Shown: positions 16,478 through 25,450 of the stretch, piece by piece | Layout of the letters: each line of letters begins with the position of its first letter | How positions within the stretch are numbered: position 1 is the first letter of the stretch | Origin: a virus | DNA length: 53,183 bases | IMG/VR virus record: IMGVR_UViG_3300017917_003089 | Span: 1 to 53,183 of that record | Direction: 5' to 3' (one strand) | Program-made: the position numbers and the translations under genes | Notes under the pieces: generated by a model | Databases searched by the model: none | Told to the model about the DNA's origin: nothing | What the model saw: the letters and a program-made list of their open reading frames with translations, nothing else

Positions 16478-17323
16478 ATGGCAATCAGTTACATCGGAGG
16501 AAAGAAAAAACAACAATCTTGGATTACATCATTTATACCAAAAGATATTGAAATATATTGTGAACCATTCAGTGGTCAATTTTGGGTTTTTTTTGGTATG
16601 GATTTAAACGAGTATCCAAAATTAAAAACTATCGTTTATAACGATTATAACCCGCTTAACTATAATCTATACAAATGTATTAACAATCACCAAAGATTAT
16701 TGGAAGAGTGCGAAAAACTAACCGTCCAAGAAATTAATAAAACAACTAATCCGATTTGTGAAGAACAATTCAATCAGTTTCAATCTGAAATTTTTGCCAG
16801 CGGATTCACAATAAATTACCCGGACTATTCTATTGCAGCAAAATATGTCTACGTGTTGACACAAGTTTTTTCAGGGGCAAACCCAGCTAAATCAAAATTT
16901 ATTGACCTTAAAGGGAAATATCATTCAAAATTTACTTCATTTAAAAATAAATTGAAAAACGAAAAATGGCAGAAGATGTTTGAATCAATAACAAATGTTG
17001 ATAATTTGGATTTTGAGGAAGTTATTAAAAACTATGACTCTGAAAAAACATATTTTTATACGGACCCACCATATTTTATTGTCGGTGAAGGTAGTTATTA
17101 CTCTAATCACGATTTTGGCCGAGAAGACCACGAAAGGTTGGCGAATGTTCTTAATAATGTTAACGGTAAATTCAGTCTATCATATTATGATTTTCCGCAA
17201 TTACATGAGTGGTTTCCTGAAGATAGGTTCAGGTGGGAACGTAAAGAATTCGCAAAAGCGGCGGCGGCTAAAAAAAATACTAAACAAAATATGGGAGAAG
17301 AGCTGTTGATATTGAATTATTAG
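16478..17323 (+). CDS. DNA adenine N6-methyltransferase (Dam/D12 class)
   Basis: 281 residues. The N-terminal SAM-binding motif reads YIGGKKKQQSWITSFIP, followed by IYCEPFSGQFWVF (the usual EPFxG motif). The catalytic motif is DPPY at about residue 196, inside YFYTDPPYF. This fits the D12 class of adenine methylases, which transfer methyl from SAM to adenine N6. No partner nuclease is visible, so it likely protects phage DNA or marks it for regulation. The target site cannot be read from the sequence. Confidence 0.85.
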   Translation: MAISYIGGKKKQQSWITSFIPKDIEIYCEPFSGQFWVFFGMDLNEYPKLKTIVYNDYNPLNYNLYKCINNHQRLLEECEKLTVQEINKTTNPICEEQFNQFQSEIFASGFTINYPDYSIAAKYVYVLTQVFSGANPAKSKFIDLKGKYHSKFTSFKNKLKNEKWQKMFESITNVDNLDFEEVIKNYDSEKTYFYTDPPYFIVGEGSYYSNHDFGREDHERLANVLNNVNGKFSLSYYDFPQLHEWFPEDRFRWERKEFAKAAAAKKNTKQNMGEELLILNY

Positions 17324-17343
17324 TTATTTTTGCTGTAACAATA

Positions 17344-17350
17344 TATTTAT
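17344..17350 (+). promoter_or_regulatory. TATTTAT box, candidate late promoter
   Basis: TATTTAT lies 16 nt upstream of ATG 17367, at a spacing similar to the boxes before 10947, 25451 and 31662. Promoter activity is inferred from recurrence only. Confidence 0.35.
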
Positions 17351-17366
17351 TATTAAATTCTTTTAA

Positions 17367-18680
17367 ATGAAATTCACAAACATATTGAGGTCAATTATTG
17401 TAGAGCAGTCAAGATTTGAGGTTCTGTTTAACGCTTTAACAAAGCCAACCGAAGATAAAGAAGGTAAAAAGAGTAAACCAAAATTGAGTAAAGAAGAATT
17501 TATTCAATTAGTACAGGCAGACCCAACAACCAGACTAAATAATGTTGATATCAATACTGCGGATTCCAAAGAACTTGCAAAAGTTAAGGCGGGTAAATAT
17601 GTACAATGGTTAATTAAAAGTTACCTAAATCCAACTACAGAAAGACAACCAGGGGACAACGGATATGAAAGAGAAGTTAAGCAAGTTAAAGACACTTTCA
17701 TGGAAGACCTTTACAAGGTTACTGAAGATTTAACTAAATTTGATAGATTCAAAGGAAGAATTAAAGGAGAAAAAGATATTAACAAAATGACACCACGTCA
17801 GTTATATGATGCGGTTAAGGATTTTGATTTGACTTTAGCAACAACAACAAAGGCTGAAAGAAAATCTGCACCTGTTCACCCTGGATCTAAATTAGTGTAT
17901 GATGGTGATGAATGGAGAGTAATTGAAATTAAAGATAAGGGCGCTGTAGGTAAAGAAGCGGCTTGTTTTTATGGTGGTAACCAGAAAGAAACAAGATGGT
18001 GTACTTCAGGACCAGGTTTAACATATTTTGATACATACATTAAGAATGGTCCACTGTATGTTATTTATAGATCAAATGACCCTAATGTTGCACCAGCAAC
18101 AGGACTACCAATAGAAAGATATCAATTCCATTTCCCATCAAATCAGTTTATGGATAGACATGACCATCAACAAGATTTGGTTGCATTGTTGAACGGACCA
18201 ATGGCAGAATTAAAGAATTTTTTCAAACCTGAATTCGCAAAAGGATTGACAGTTGGTGGTGAAAAACTTGTTATCGATAGTTTTAGTCACGGAGCAGTTG
18301 GTAAATTTATTGCGTTATATGGTCTTGAAGATTTGATTGTAAGTCTTCCTGATACACTTAAAGAATTTCAAATCCAAAATAAAGACAAGAATGATATTTT
18401 GGTTCACATACCTGAAGAAATTGGTAGATTCAAAGATTTGAATATGATTTTACTTGATAATTGTATTGACAGTATTCCTGATTCAGTTTGTCAATTACCT
18501 AAATTAAGATTTTTGGCATTGATTAATAACCCAAAACTTAAAACTGTTCCTGAATGTGTTGCTGATTTACCAAACCTATATTTCTTAAATCTAAAAGGTA
18601 GTGAGAATGTTAAAGTACCTGAAAGAATTATGGCAAAAGCTAATGATTTAGGTAATGGTATGTTAGATTTACAAGACTAA
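17367..18680 (+). CDS. Tagged protein with WCT motif and leucine-rich repeats
   Basis: 437 residues. It opens with the tag FTNILRSIIVEQSRF, close to the tag of the protein at 22478. A middle domain has ETRWCTSGPGLTYFDTYI near residue 210, matching the WCTA block of the protein at 25451. The C-terminus (about 345-420) has leucine-rich repeats of the type IPEEIGRFKDLNMILLDNC and LPKLRFLALINNPKLKTVP. Leucine-rich repeats usually bind proteins. Tag, domain layout and TATTTAT box suggest a packaged virion protein or effector; that is inference. Confidence 0.65.
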   Translation: MKFTNILRSIIVEQSRFEVLFNALTKPTEDKEGKKSKPKLSKEEFIQLVQADPTTRLNNVDINTADSKELAKVKAGKYVQWLIKSYLNPTTERQPGDNGYEREVKQVKDTFMEDLYKVTEDLTKFDRFKGRIKGEKDINKMTPRQLYDAVKDFDLTLATTTKAERKSAPVHPGSKLVYDGDEWRVIEIKDKGAVGKEAACFYGGNQKETRWCTSGPGLTYFDTYIKNGPLYVIYRSNDPNVAPATGLPIERYQFHFPSNQFMDRHDHQQDLVALLNGPMAELKNFFKPEFAKGLTVGGEKLVIDSFSHGAVGKFIALYGLEDLIVSLPDTLKEFQIQNKDKNDILVHIPEEIGRFKDLNMILLDNCIDSIPDSVCQLPKLRFLALINNPKLKTVPECVADLPNLYFLNLKGSENVKVPERIMAKANDLGNGMLDLQD

Positions 18681-18704
18681 TTTTTAACTTTAAATTAATT
18701 GAAC

Positions 18705-18986
18705 ATGAGTGTTGATGTTGAAATATACATGAATAACATAGTCAAGTTTTTCAGAGAAAACCCTAAAGATCTCTTGAATTTAATTCCTCAAGAAAAAGAA
18801 GATGAATTTTATAAAAAAATTAGGGAAGTTGCATTAATTAATCATGAAAAAGGGGAAGAAGTTTCGCTCACACAAAAACAATTTATTGATATTTGTAGAG
18901 AACTTCACGGACAAACTTTAAATAAATCCGTGGTTTCTGATAATTTTTTTATTCAAACAAAATTCGGGGAAATCTGTCTAAACTAG
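18705..18986 (+). CDS. Hypothetical protein, 93 aa
   Basis: Soluble helical protein from ATG 18705 (a TTG two codons earlier is less likely). It has NNIVKFFRENPKDLLNLIP and, near residue 60, SLTQKQFIDICRELHG, a short conserved-looking segment. No known function is recognised. The 80-nt gap after it carries a perfect short palindrome at 18998-19010. Confidence 0.65.
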   Translation: MSVDVEIYMNNIVKFFRENPKDLLNLIPQEKEDEFYKKIREVALINHEKGEEVSLTQKQFIDICRELHGQTLNKSVVSDNFFIQTKFGEICLN

Positions 18987-18997
18987 GTTTGGTGGTT

Positions 18998-19010
18998 TAA
19001 GTCCGACTTA
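18998..19010. promoter_or_regulatory. Short palindrome, possible operator
   Basis: TAAGTC-C-GACTTA is a perfect 6-bp inverted repeat around one base, about 56 nt upstream of the start at 19067. It could be a regulator site or a small hairpin. The sequence alone gives no binding partner. Confidence 0.25.
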
Positions 19011-19066
19011 CTATCTTTTTATTCGTAAAGGTAGAGGATGATTATTGTTTTTATTATATTTGCACG

Positions 19067-20731
19067 ATGAAACAGGAGATATTTAAAAAAAGTTTTGAAA
19101 GGTTTTCAAATGCTAGTCATTTACCTTATTGTAATTTGGGGGATATAATTGAAAAAGAAACACCAACGTATCTATTTGGAGAATTGACTCAGGAAGATAA
19201 CCGTAATAGAAAAAAACCACTTTTTATTGGTGATAAAACAACCAATGACAAGGAAACCTTTGTAGAAAACTATGGTAATCCGCTTTATAGTGTTATGAAA
19301 GAACACATAATGGTGGTTGTTGAAAAAAATGAAGATAAGGTTACAATTAAGTTATTTAACGGATATCGACATAGACAGGCGGGAAATGTATGGTTTAAAG
19401 TATCAAAGAACCTTGATTATATTACAGTAAATACAAAGACAGGTGATGTTTATATAGGACATATCTACAACTACCAAAAGAAAAGAAAATGTGCTAAAAG
19501 GATGGTTAGAAATTATTTTGTTGGAGACCCCATAAATTTTTTAAAATCAAAGATTAAGAATCTTATGAATTCTTATACAAATAATTCATATGAATTGGCG
19601 ATAGACGCTATATCTACATTTATGTTTGAAATAGACCAACGAGAACAATTCCAAGATTTAGATTTTAGTAAAAGACTTTTTAGATTTTACCTTAAAAAAA
19701 GAGGAATAAAATATCCAAATAATTTCCATATATATTCACAACATTTAGTTGGTAAGGAAATAAGAAAAATCCTTAAAAAGAACGATAATAAATTGGTGGA
19801 CGCCTTTATGGTTTCAGAAAAACTATCAGGTAAAAAACTTAAAAGAGCTCTTCATCTTTGTAGTGGGTTGAATATTAATTTATACCAAAGCGCTAAAAAT
19901 TTATTTGGAGAGGATTGGTTAAACCAAGACGATGATGTTATAATGGGGTTGTTAAACTCTACAAACAATCCTAGTTATGTTAATAATGTGTTTGTTAGTT
20001 TATTATCAACAGAGGAATTAAGGAGGGTTTATGACCTATTTAAACAGGTATTTATTAATGGTACTTTAGATAGTTATACTTTCTATGACCACGTAAGAAT
20101 GTATACTGAATTAAAAATGTTTGGTGAACATGATTTAAAGTGGATGTCAGGTAAAGATAGTAAGAGCGACTTTCGTGATGAACACTTGGATTGGACGGAT
20201 AAATTACAATTTTATAAAAAAGGACATTATACTAGAATATATCCGCAATTTTTATATGATGTATTGAGTAACCCTATTGATGGATATTATCCTGTTCTAT
20301 TAAACTCTAGTACAAATTATAATGAGGAAAGTGCAACACAATCAAATTGTGTTAAAGGATATATCGGAAAACCTAGTTCAATAATCGTATCATTAAGGAA
20401 GGGTTCTGTGGATTCTGATGTGAGAGCAACTTTGGAATATAAAATAGAAAATGATTTTGAATATGGCATAATTTGTCACAGAGTACAATCGTTAGGTAAA
20501 TTTAATAGTCATCTTGGTGATGAGTGGACAGAAGTTCTATTTAAATTAGACGATATAATGTTATCTTCTATTCAGGATAAACGATTTGAACTTGTGAAAT
20601 TGACAAAGGAATGTAAGAATGGTGTAATACTTCATTCTGATTCTGAATGGAATGAAAACGGGCGTCTGACGTGGACACATAAAAATATTGACAATAGTCA
20701 GCCATTTTATTTTGACTTTATTTATGGATAA
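19067..20731 (+). CDS. PcfJ-like protein
   Basis: 554 residues. The C-terminal part holds a PcfJ-type core: NCVKGYIGKPSSIIVSLRKG followed by DVRATLEYKI, near residues 425-465. PcfJ-like proteins are widespread on plasmids and phages and have no settled function. The N-terminal 400 residues are mostly helical, with a beta-rich opening. TATATTTG at 19055-19062 ends 4 nt before the ATG, so a leaderless mRNA is likely, although no clear TTTG is seen at the -33 position. Confidence 0.65.
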   Translation: MKQEIFKKSFERFSNASHLPYCNLGDIIEKETPTYLFGELTQEDNRNRKKPLFIGDKTTNDKETFVENYGNPLYSVMKEHIMVVVEKNEDKVTIKLFNGYRHRQAGNVWFKVSKNLDYITVNTKTGDVYIGHIYNYQKKRKCAKRMVRNYFVGDPINFLKSKIKNLMNSYTNNSYELAIDAISTFMFEIDQREQFQDLDFSKRLFRFYLKKRGIKYPNNFHIYSQHLVGKEIRKILKKNDNKLVDAFMVSEKLSGKKLKRALHLCSGLNINLYQSAKNLFGEDWLNQDDDVIMGLLNSTNNPSYVNNVFVSLLSTEELRRVYDLFKQVFINGTLDSYTFYDHVRMYTELKMFGEHDLKWMSGKDSKSDFRDEHLDWTDKLQFYKKGHYTRIYPQFLYDVLSNPIDGYYPVLLNSSTNYNEESATQSNCVKGYIGKPSSIIVSLRKGSVDSDVRATLEYKIENDFEYGIICHRVQSLGKFNSHLGDEWTEVLFKLDDIMLSSIQDKRFELVKLTKECKNGVILHSDSEWNENGRLTWTHKNIDNSQPFYFDFIYG

Positions 20732-21071
20732 ACCAAAATTTATAAAAAAAATAGAAAAAAACGATGGAGTCTTTTCATCGATGATTATAGGTAGACAACC
20801 TATAGAATTTAAAGATTTTATTGGTAAGAAATTGGAAATTTCTTATGAAGAGACATATCTTGATGGTAAATCTGAAGTTAGATGGAAAGAAATAATTTAC
20901 AAGACCGCACAATCATTCTACATATATTTATCATTTAATGGAGATGGTTGGACTATAATGATTTATTATAAACCAAACCAGTTCAATGAACTTAAACTAT
21001 TCTTAATACAACTATTAAAACAATTTAAAAATGCAGCAACTAACAACAGCGGAACTACAAGAGAAAATTAA
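20724..21071 (+). CDS. Hypothetical protein, 115 aa
   Basis: Starts at ATG 20724, overlapping the PcfJ-like stop by 8 nt. It has a beta-rich body (LEISYEETYLDGKSEVRWKE then SFYIYLSFNGDGWTIMIYY) and a short Asn/Thr-rich tail. The last 41 nt overlap the thioredoxin gene. No family recognised; co-expression with the redox genes is likely. Confidence 0.65.
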   Translation: MDKPKFIKKIEKNDGVFSSMIIGRQPIEFKDFIGKKLEISYEETYLDGKSEVRWKEIIYKTAQSFYIYLSFNGDGWTIMIYYKPNQFNELKLFLIQLLKQFKNAATNNSGTTREN

Positions 21072-21354
21072 AAACGGTGAAAACTTTGTATTAGACTTAT
21101 TTGCAACTTGGTGCGGACCATGTAAAATAATGTTGAATAATCTCTCAAAGGTTAATGAGTCATTAATTAGTGAGTCTACAGATGCACCTAAATATGCCAT
21201 CTATAAATACGACATTGACACAGATAAAGAATTTGTGGTTAATGAATTGGGTATTAGAAGTGTACCAACTATAAAAATATTCAAGGAAGGTAGTGAGGTT
21301 TTCTCAAAACCTGGTGTTATGTCACCTAGCGAAGTCCTTGGCCTCCTTAAATAA
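21031..21354 (+). CDS. Thioredoxin-like protein
   Basis: 107 residues of the thioredoxin fold with active-site WCGPC at about residue 27 (LFATWCGPCKIM) and the cis-proline segment VPTIKIF near 79. It reduces disulfides. In phages such proteins often supply electrons to ribonucleotide reductase or act as DNA-polymerase factors; neither partner is in this window. The start overlaps the upstream gene by 41 nt, and a glutaredoxin follows 6 nt after the stop. Confidence 0.9.
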   Translation: MQQLTTAELQEKIKNGENFVLDLFATWCGPCKIMLNNLSKVNESLISESTDAPKYAIYKYDIDTDKEFVVNELGIRSVPTIKIFKEGSEVFSKPGVMSPSEVLGLLK

Positions 21355-21360
21355 TTTAAA

Positions 21361-21663
21361 ATGAAAGACTTATCAGTTATAGTTTATACGATGAAAGGAT
21401 GTCCATTTTGTGTGGACTTTAAAGAAATGTTAACAAAGGAAGGTATAGAATTTTTCGATAGAGATATCGATGAATTTAAAGAAGAATATGACCTATTCTC
21501 TGAAATAACAGATAATGATATGATTCCCGCATTATTACTGATTGAAGGTAATAATAAAGAACACGAATCATTCTTATATGCACCTGAAAGGAATTATAAC
21601 GAATTAACTGAAGCGGTTAATATTATTAAAGACCATCAGAAAAAGTTGGGTATTATTAAATAA
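21361..21663 (+). CDS. Glutaredoxin-like protein
   Basis: 100 residues with a dithiol active site CPFC (MKGCPFCVDFKEML), then EFFDRDIDE and a cis-proline segment MIPALLL in thioredoxin-fold order. It forms a redox pair with the preceding thioredoxin gene and probably supports nucleotide reduction or protein thiol repair. It converges on a minus-strand gene, overlapping its end by 8 nt. Confidence 0.85.
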   Translation: MKDLSVIVYTMKGCPFCVDFKEMLTKEGIEFFDRDIDEFKEEYDLFSEITDNDMIPALLLIEGNNKEHESFLYAPERNYNELTEAVNIIKDHQKKLGIIK

Positions 21664-22402
21664 TAATAAAATCTTTAATTTTTCTTTTTAAGAAGTCATA
21701 ATCTTCAAGTGGGTTGGTAATCTCAGAAAACCAATCCACTTTTTTTATTTCCATCTCCAACCAACTCATATCAAAATCAAAGAAATCTAAAATCGCCGAT
21801 TTTAAAAGTTCGCTCTCCTCGTTATCACAGATAACTGACAATTCTTGATCATTATTAATTTTATTGTTCGACAAATTAAGTGTCAATGATTCAAATGGTA
21901 ATGGAATGTTATATGTTATATGTTTACCATAATAATATAGTAATCTGGACTGACCTAAAGAATAACCATGAGGAAATTCTGAAATGAAAATTAAATTATC
22001 ATCATTAGATATATTCTTCAAATGATAATTAAAATCATATGATAATTTATCATTAGAAATATAACTATCAATTTGTTCTTTATTGTAAGAACAATTATCT
22101 GTGTTATGATATGTAAATGTTAGTATATCTTTCTTTTTAAGAGGCGAATTATATTCGATTAAATCTATGGTGTGAGATAATTTTAACCCTTCTAATTTAT
22201 GTTGAAATTTTTCAATAAATTCATCCTTTATTTTCATTAAATCAAGCGGGTCGTTATGTGTTGTCCTACCTTTAATTACGAAAAAATTGGAACAGTCAAT
22301 AACTTGGATTATACTTTCTTCTTGAGATGGAATTTTACTTAAAATAAAATCGGATAATAAATTTACAACCGACAATCTACTACCTACGGACTTTAAAATC
22401 AT
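21656..22402 (-). CDS. Hypothetical protein, 248 aa
   Basis: Minus-strand protein with a mixed fold. The N-terminal part (SIIQVIDCSNFFVIKGRTTH) looks like a beta-hairpin, the middle is acidic, and the C-terminus is rich in aromatic and acidic residues. No recognised motif. It is the last gene of the minus-strand cluster 21656-25363 and is separated from its neighbour by 75 nt. Confidence 0.65.
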   Translation of the reverse strand: MILKSVGSRLSVVNLLSDFILSKIPSQEESIIQVIDCSNFFVIKGRTTHNDPLDLMKIKDEFIEKFQHKLEGLKLSHTIDLIEYNSPLKKKDILTFTYHNTDNCSYNKEQIDSYISNDKLSYDFNYHLKNISNDDNLIFISEFPHGYSLGQSRLLYYYGKHITYNIPLPFESLTLNLSNNKINNDQELSVICDNEESELLKSAILDFFDFDMSWLEMEIKKVDWFSEITNPLEDYDFLKRKIKDFIII

Positions 22403-22477
22403 TTACTTGTCTTTAAATCTTTATTGTAGATTGAATTATAATAAATTTTACGAAAAACATAAATAAAACTGTGAAGA

Positions 22478-23338
22478 TTATTGTAAGATTTGAACACCTT
22501 TTTTGTTTATCAATCTTTTAATTTCTTCTGAAGTGTTATATAACATAGTTAGAAACCTTGGCCATATTTTAGGGTTATATTTCTTAATTAATTCTATGTA
22601 AGTTATATAATAAGGAACATCTTTTTTATCGTAAAATTCCGTAACACCTGGGTAATCAGTAGGAAAGTCTGAAACAATTACAGATGTTCTATTATCTAAA
22701 ACATTTTCATCGTTAATTCTATTAAAAATATCTAAAGATAATTTAGAAAGACGCTCTCCACTGGCAAAATAATTTAAAATATTTTTTAAAGACTTTAAAA
22801 GTAATTTTTTATTATCGAGATTTTTCAATCTACTTAATCTCCTTTCAAATTCTAAAACCAAACCTTCTAAAAACTCATTTGTAATCGCCCTAAATTCAAT
22901 TGGGTGACCCCAATACATTTCATCACGTTTTTCATTATAACTTGTGTTTAACTTAACACTTGTTTTTGTAGATTGAGATGGGTCGGTTGCGTGAAGCATC
23001 TCATGATAAATCGTTAAGAATAAATTCTTTTTTGAACCATATTCTTTTGGCTGAAGTTCCATAACAAAATCCATAGGGTCTCTAGAATCTTTAGGATTAG
23101 TATCCATGAATCCAATATATTTTAATTTTGGATTGACTACAATTTTCACATAACCATCAATACCATCAGAAGTCTTAAATAAAAACCCATCAACCAAAGT
23201 TTTATCTTTATATTTTTTATTCCTATTCTTCCAAAGATTATTTGTTAAATCGACCAAATGAGTGTATGTTTCAGGGTCAAATCTAAATCTTTTTTGTTCT
23301 GTTATTACCGTTGATAATATGTCGATAATCTTCATCAT
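22478..23338 (-). CDS. Tagged zincin-type metallopeptidase-like protein (I)
   Basis: 286 residues. The N-terminal tag IIDILSTVITEQKRF closely resembles the tag of the 17367 protein. The zinc motif HEMLHATD (residues 112-119) has the HExxHxxD spacing of zincins, and downstream YWGHPIEFRAITNEF may supply further ligands. Such proteins cleave peptide bonds. The ATG overlaps the stop of the next upstream gene by 4 nt, so both peptidase-like genes are co-translated. The substrate is unknown. Confidence 0.65.
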   Translation of the reverse strand: MMKIIDILSTVITEQKRFRFDPETYTHLVDLTNNLWKNRNKKYKDKTLVDGFLFKTSDGIDGYVKIVVNPKLKYIGFMDTNPKDSRDPMDFVMELQPKEYGSKKNLFLTIYHEMLHATDPSQSTKTSVKLNTSYNEKRDEMYWGHPIEFRAITNEFLEGLVLEFERRLSRLKNLDNKKLLLKSLKNILNYFASGERLSKLSLDIFNRINDENVLDNRTSVIVSDFPTDYPGVTEFYDKKDVPYYITYIELIKKYNPKIWPRFLTMLYNTSEEIKRLINKKGVQILQ

Positions 23339-24126
23339 CTATCTAAATCTGTGCTCCAGTCTATTTGGATTCTTTTTGGGTTAATTTTTCCTGAATATGA
23401 GTCAAATACTTTTTTAAATGGTATTTGAGTGGCTTTAATATCTTTAATTCTTGTCATATCATCTCCAATACCTGTTGATAAATATGCTTGAATTTCATCA
23501 TCTACTACATTCTCACCATAACCCATGCCGGTTATTTTCTTTGCAACAGAATGTCTAACTCTTTCATTCATATTCATAATGTTAGACATTTGTTTGTTTT
23601 TATATGAAGGAGTTGAGAACCAAAGTCCGTGTGCGATTTCGTGATATACGAGAGATAGGTCATCACCATTACTTTGGTCGATACCAATTAGATAATAGTT
23701 GTCACCCCCAATTATGTTTCTAATTGTATCAACAATACTAAACATAATTAAATCGTAGAAGTTAAGGTCAGGAATTAATTTAATACAAGACTCGATTGAA
23801 TCACAAGGAATATTATATCCTGCCCAATCTTCATGATAGGTGAAGATATCATTCTTAGTTTTTTCTTTGTAGTGTTTTGTATAGTCCTTCCACTTAAATC
23901 CTTTACCTCTAAATGAATCAGAATCAGACTCATAAAATTCTTGGTATCTCATGAATACCCTGGCTCTTAATCTGTTGTCTTTGATTACAACGGCAAAAAT
24001 CTTAGGATACATCTCAAACAATTCAATCTGACTTAAGATGTGTTTAATATTTTTAGGTGGATTCTTTGGCGGGGTAAAACCTCTTTGCTCCTCCAAAACT
24101 TTTTGTATTAATCTGTTAATATTCAT
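23335..24126 (-). CDS. Tagged zincin-type metallopeptidase-like protein (II)
   Basis: 263 residues. The start (MNINRLIQKVLEEQRGF) repeats the tag pattern ending in EQ and an aromatic residue. The zinc motif is HEIAH (residues 162-166), and VVDDEIQAYLS near 215 may offer the third Glu ligand. Its gene shares a base with the stop of the upstream gene (TAATG) and overlaps the next by 4 nt. Two different zincins side by side with the same tag suggest a set of delivered or packaged enzymes. Confidence 0.65.
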   Translation of the reverse strand: MNINRLIQKVLEEQRGFTPPKNPPKNIKHILSQIELFEMYPKIFAVVIKDNRLRARVFMRYQEFYESDSDSFRGKGFKWKDYTKHYKEKTKNDIFTYHEDWAGYNIPCDSIESCIKLIPDLNFYDLIMFSIVDTIRNIIGGDNYYLIGIDQSNGDDLSLVYHEIAHGLWFSTPSYKNKQMSNIMNMNERVRHSVAKKITGMGYGENVVDDEIQAYLSTGIGDDMTRIKDIKATQIPFKKVFDSYSGKINPKRIQIDWSTDLDR

Positions 24127-25127
24127 TAGATATAATCTCCAAAATATTCATTTATGTTTTTATCAAGTTTTCTACTATCTGGATAATCAGGAAATCTTGG
24201 GTTTAATAAATCACCCATTTCAGATAACATACCAATATAACTACCAATATATTCTAAGGTTCCTGAGTTTCCATAACTTTTATTATCGGTTAAATATGTA
24301 AGAACATTATCTTCAAAATTTTTAATCGGTATTTCAAATGTTTGAACAGTTGTATCTTTTTTGTATGAATGAGGTCTACTACTCCACTTCCCATCACCAA
24401 TAAAATATTCCTGTAGCTCACTCCAAATTTCATCCCGAATATCACTCTCATACGCTGAATTATATGCGCTAGAATGAACACTATATAATTCACTTTTCAA
24501 ATCAAATAATTCATCATCTAATAATTCTTTCATAGTTTCTTCATCATCCACAATTCTTTTTACATTTTCAAGAGTAACTTCAACGTACTCAGGATGACCC
24601 TGTTCTTCCGCAATTAACTCAAGTTCGTTGGTCTCAGGTGAAATTTGTTGTCCTTTTAATGTATCAACAATATATTCATATAATCTTTTTGTGTTTTCAG
24701 GTGTAAGTTCTTCAATAACGTCACGATATACATCATCTGTTGTGTCCCAAAAAGGTTCGTAAACATCACCATCACCTGATAATATTTGTTCAATAGTGTC
24801 TCTACTTGGACCATTTCTTCTATCATCATAAAACAAACTGGCCAACTCACCCCTATCATCCAAAGTTAAAATTGCTTGACCGTTTTCAAATTTAACGTCA
24901 TTAAAAAATTCCTCAACCCAATCATTAAATTTTTCCTTATCTTCATGATATAACCATATCATGAATTCATTTTGCCAATGCTCAGAACCAACACCATTTT
25001 TTGGGTCAATTTCACTCATTAACCCTCTTTTCTTTAATATTTTAAAAAATGTTTGATAATCATTAAAGTATTTTTCAACATCTAAATCATCATTATTAAA
25101 CATTTCTATAACATCATTCATATCCAT
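24126..25127 (-). CDS. Acidic hypothetical protein, 333 aa
   Basis: Strongly acidic, helical protein, for example IEMFNNDDLDVEKYFNDYQ and ELASLFYDDRRNGPSRDTIE. No membrane segment or recognised motif. It is the first gene of the minus-strand operon that continues with two metallopeptidase-like genes. A TATTTAT box (minus strand, plus coordinates 25133-25139) lies 5 nt before the ATG, suggesting a leaderless late transcript. The acidity recalls DNA-mimic or inhibitor proteins, but nothing supports that directly. Confidence 0.65.
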   Translation of the reverse strand: MDMNDVIEMFNNDDLDVEKYFNDYQTFFKILKKRGLMSEIDPKNGVGSEHWQNEFMIWLYHEDKEKFNDWVEEFFNDVKFENGQAILTLDDRGELASLFYDDRRNGPSRDTIEQILSGDGDVYEPFWDTTDDVYRDVIEELTPENTKRLYEYIVDTLKGQQISPETNELELIAEEQGHPEYVEVTLENVKRIVDDEETMKELLDDELFDLKSELYSVHSSAYNSAYESDIRDEIWSELQEYFIGDGKWSSRPHSYKKDTTVQTFEIPIKNFEDNVLTYLTDNKSYGNSGTLEYIGSYIGMLSEMGDLLNPRFPDYPDSRKLDKNINEYFGDYI

Positions 25128-25142
25128 AACTTATAAATATAA

Positions 25143-25171
25143 AAAAAGGGACATTTTTATTGTCCCTTTTA
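25143..25171 (-). terminator. Terminator between minus-strand genes
   Basis: A 10-bp stem (AAAAGGGACA with TGTCCCTTTT) spans about 25144-25170, with T-runs on both strands. It would end the transcript of the 56-aa gene at 25193 before the 24126-25127 gene. Confidence 0.8.
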
Positions 25172-25192
25172 AAATTCGTTTTTTAAATCTTA

Positions 25193-25363
25193 TTATCCTT
25201 TTATCCAACCATTAGTTTTGTTTGCAGTATAATACTTTTCAACAGTTTTTTTGATAGCGCTTTTAACGCTTTCTGCGGTTTGTTGTGTTTGAGCGGTTTG
25301 AACTTGCTGACTTGGTGGTGGAGGAGGAGTTTGATTTCCATTATTTTTGCATCCGCATGCCAT
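25193..25363 (-). CDS. Small Cys/Pro protein, 56 aa
   Basis: Minus-strand frame MACGCKNNGNQTPPPPPSQQ, then a Gln/Thr-rich linker and a helix (SVKSAIKKTVEKYY) with a basic end. Small proteins with an MxCGCK start occur in many Bacteroidetes phages, with unknown function. The stop is followed by a terminator on the same strand. An ATAAATA sequence (minus-strand TATTTAT) lies 28 nt upstream. Confidence 0.65.
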   Translation of the reverse strand: MACGCKNNGNQTPPPPPSQQVQTAQTQQTAESVKSAIKKTVEKYYTANKTNGWIKG

Positions 25364-25429
25364 GTAATTAATTTTAAATTAGTTTATTATTATAAATATA
25401 ATATTTGAAGAAATATAGGGATGGATTAA

Positions 25430-25436
25430 TATTTAT
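25430..25436 (+). promoter_or_regulatory. TATTTAT box, candidate late promoter
   Basis: TATTTAT lies 14 nt before ATG 25451, and a TTTG occurs at 25404-25407. Same class as the boxes before 10947, 17367 and 31662. Inference from recurrence. Confidence 0.35.
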
Positions 25437-25450
25437 CAATTAAAAGTGTA

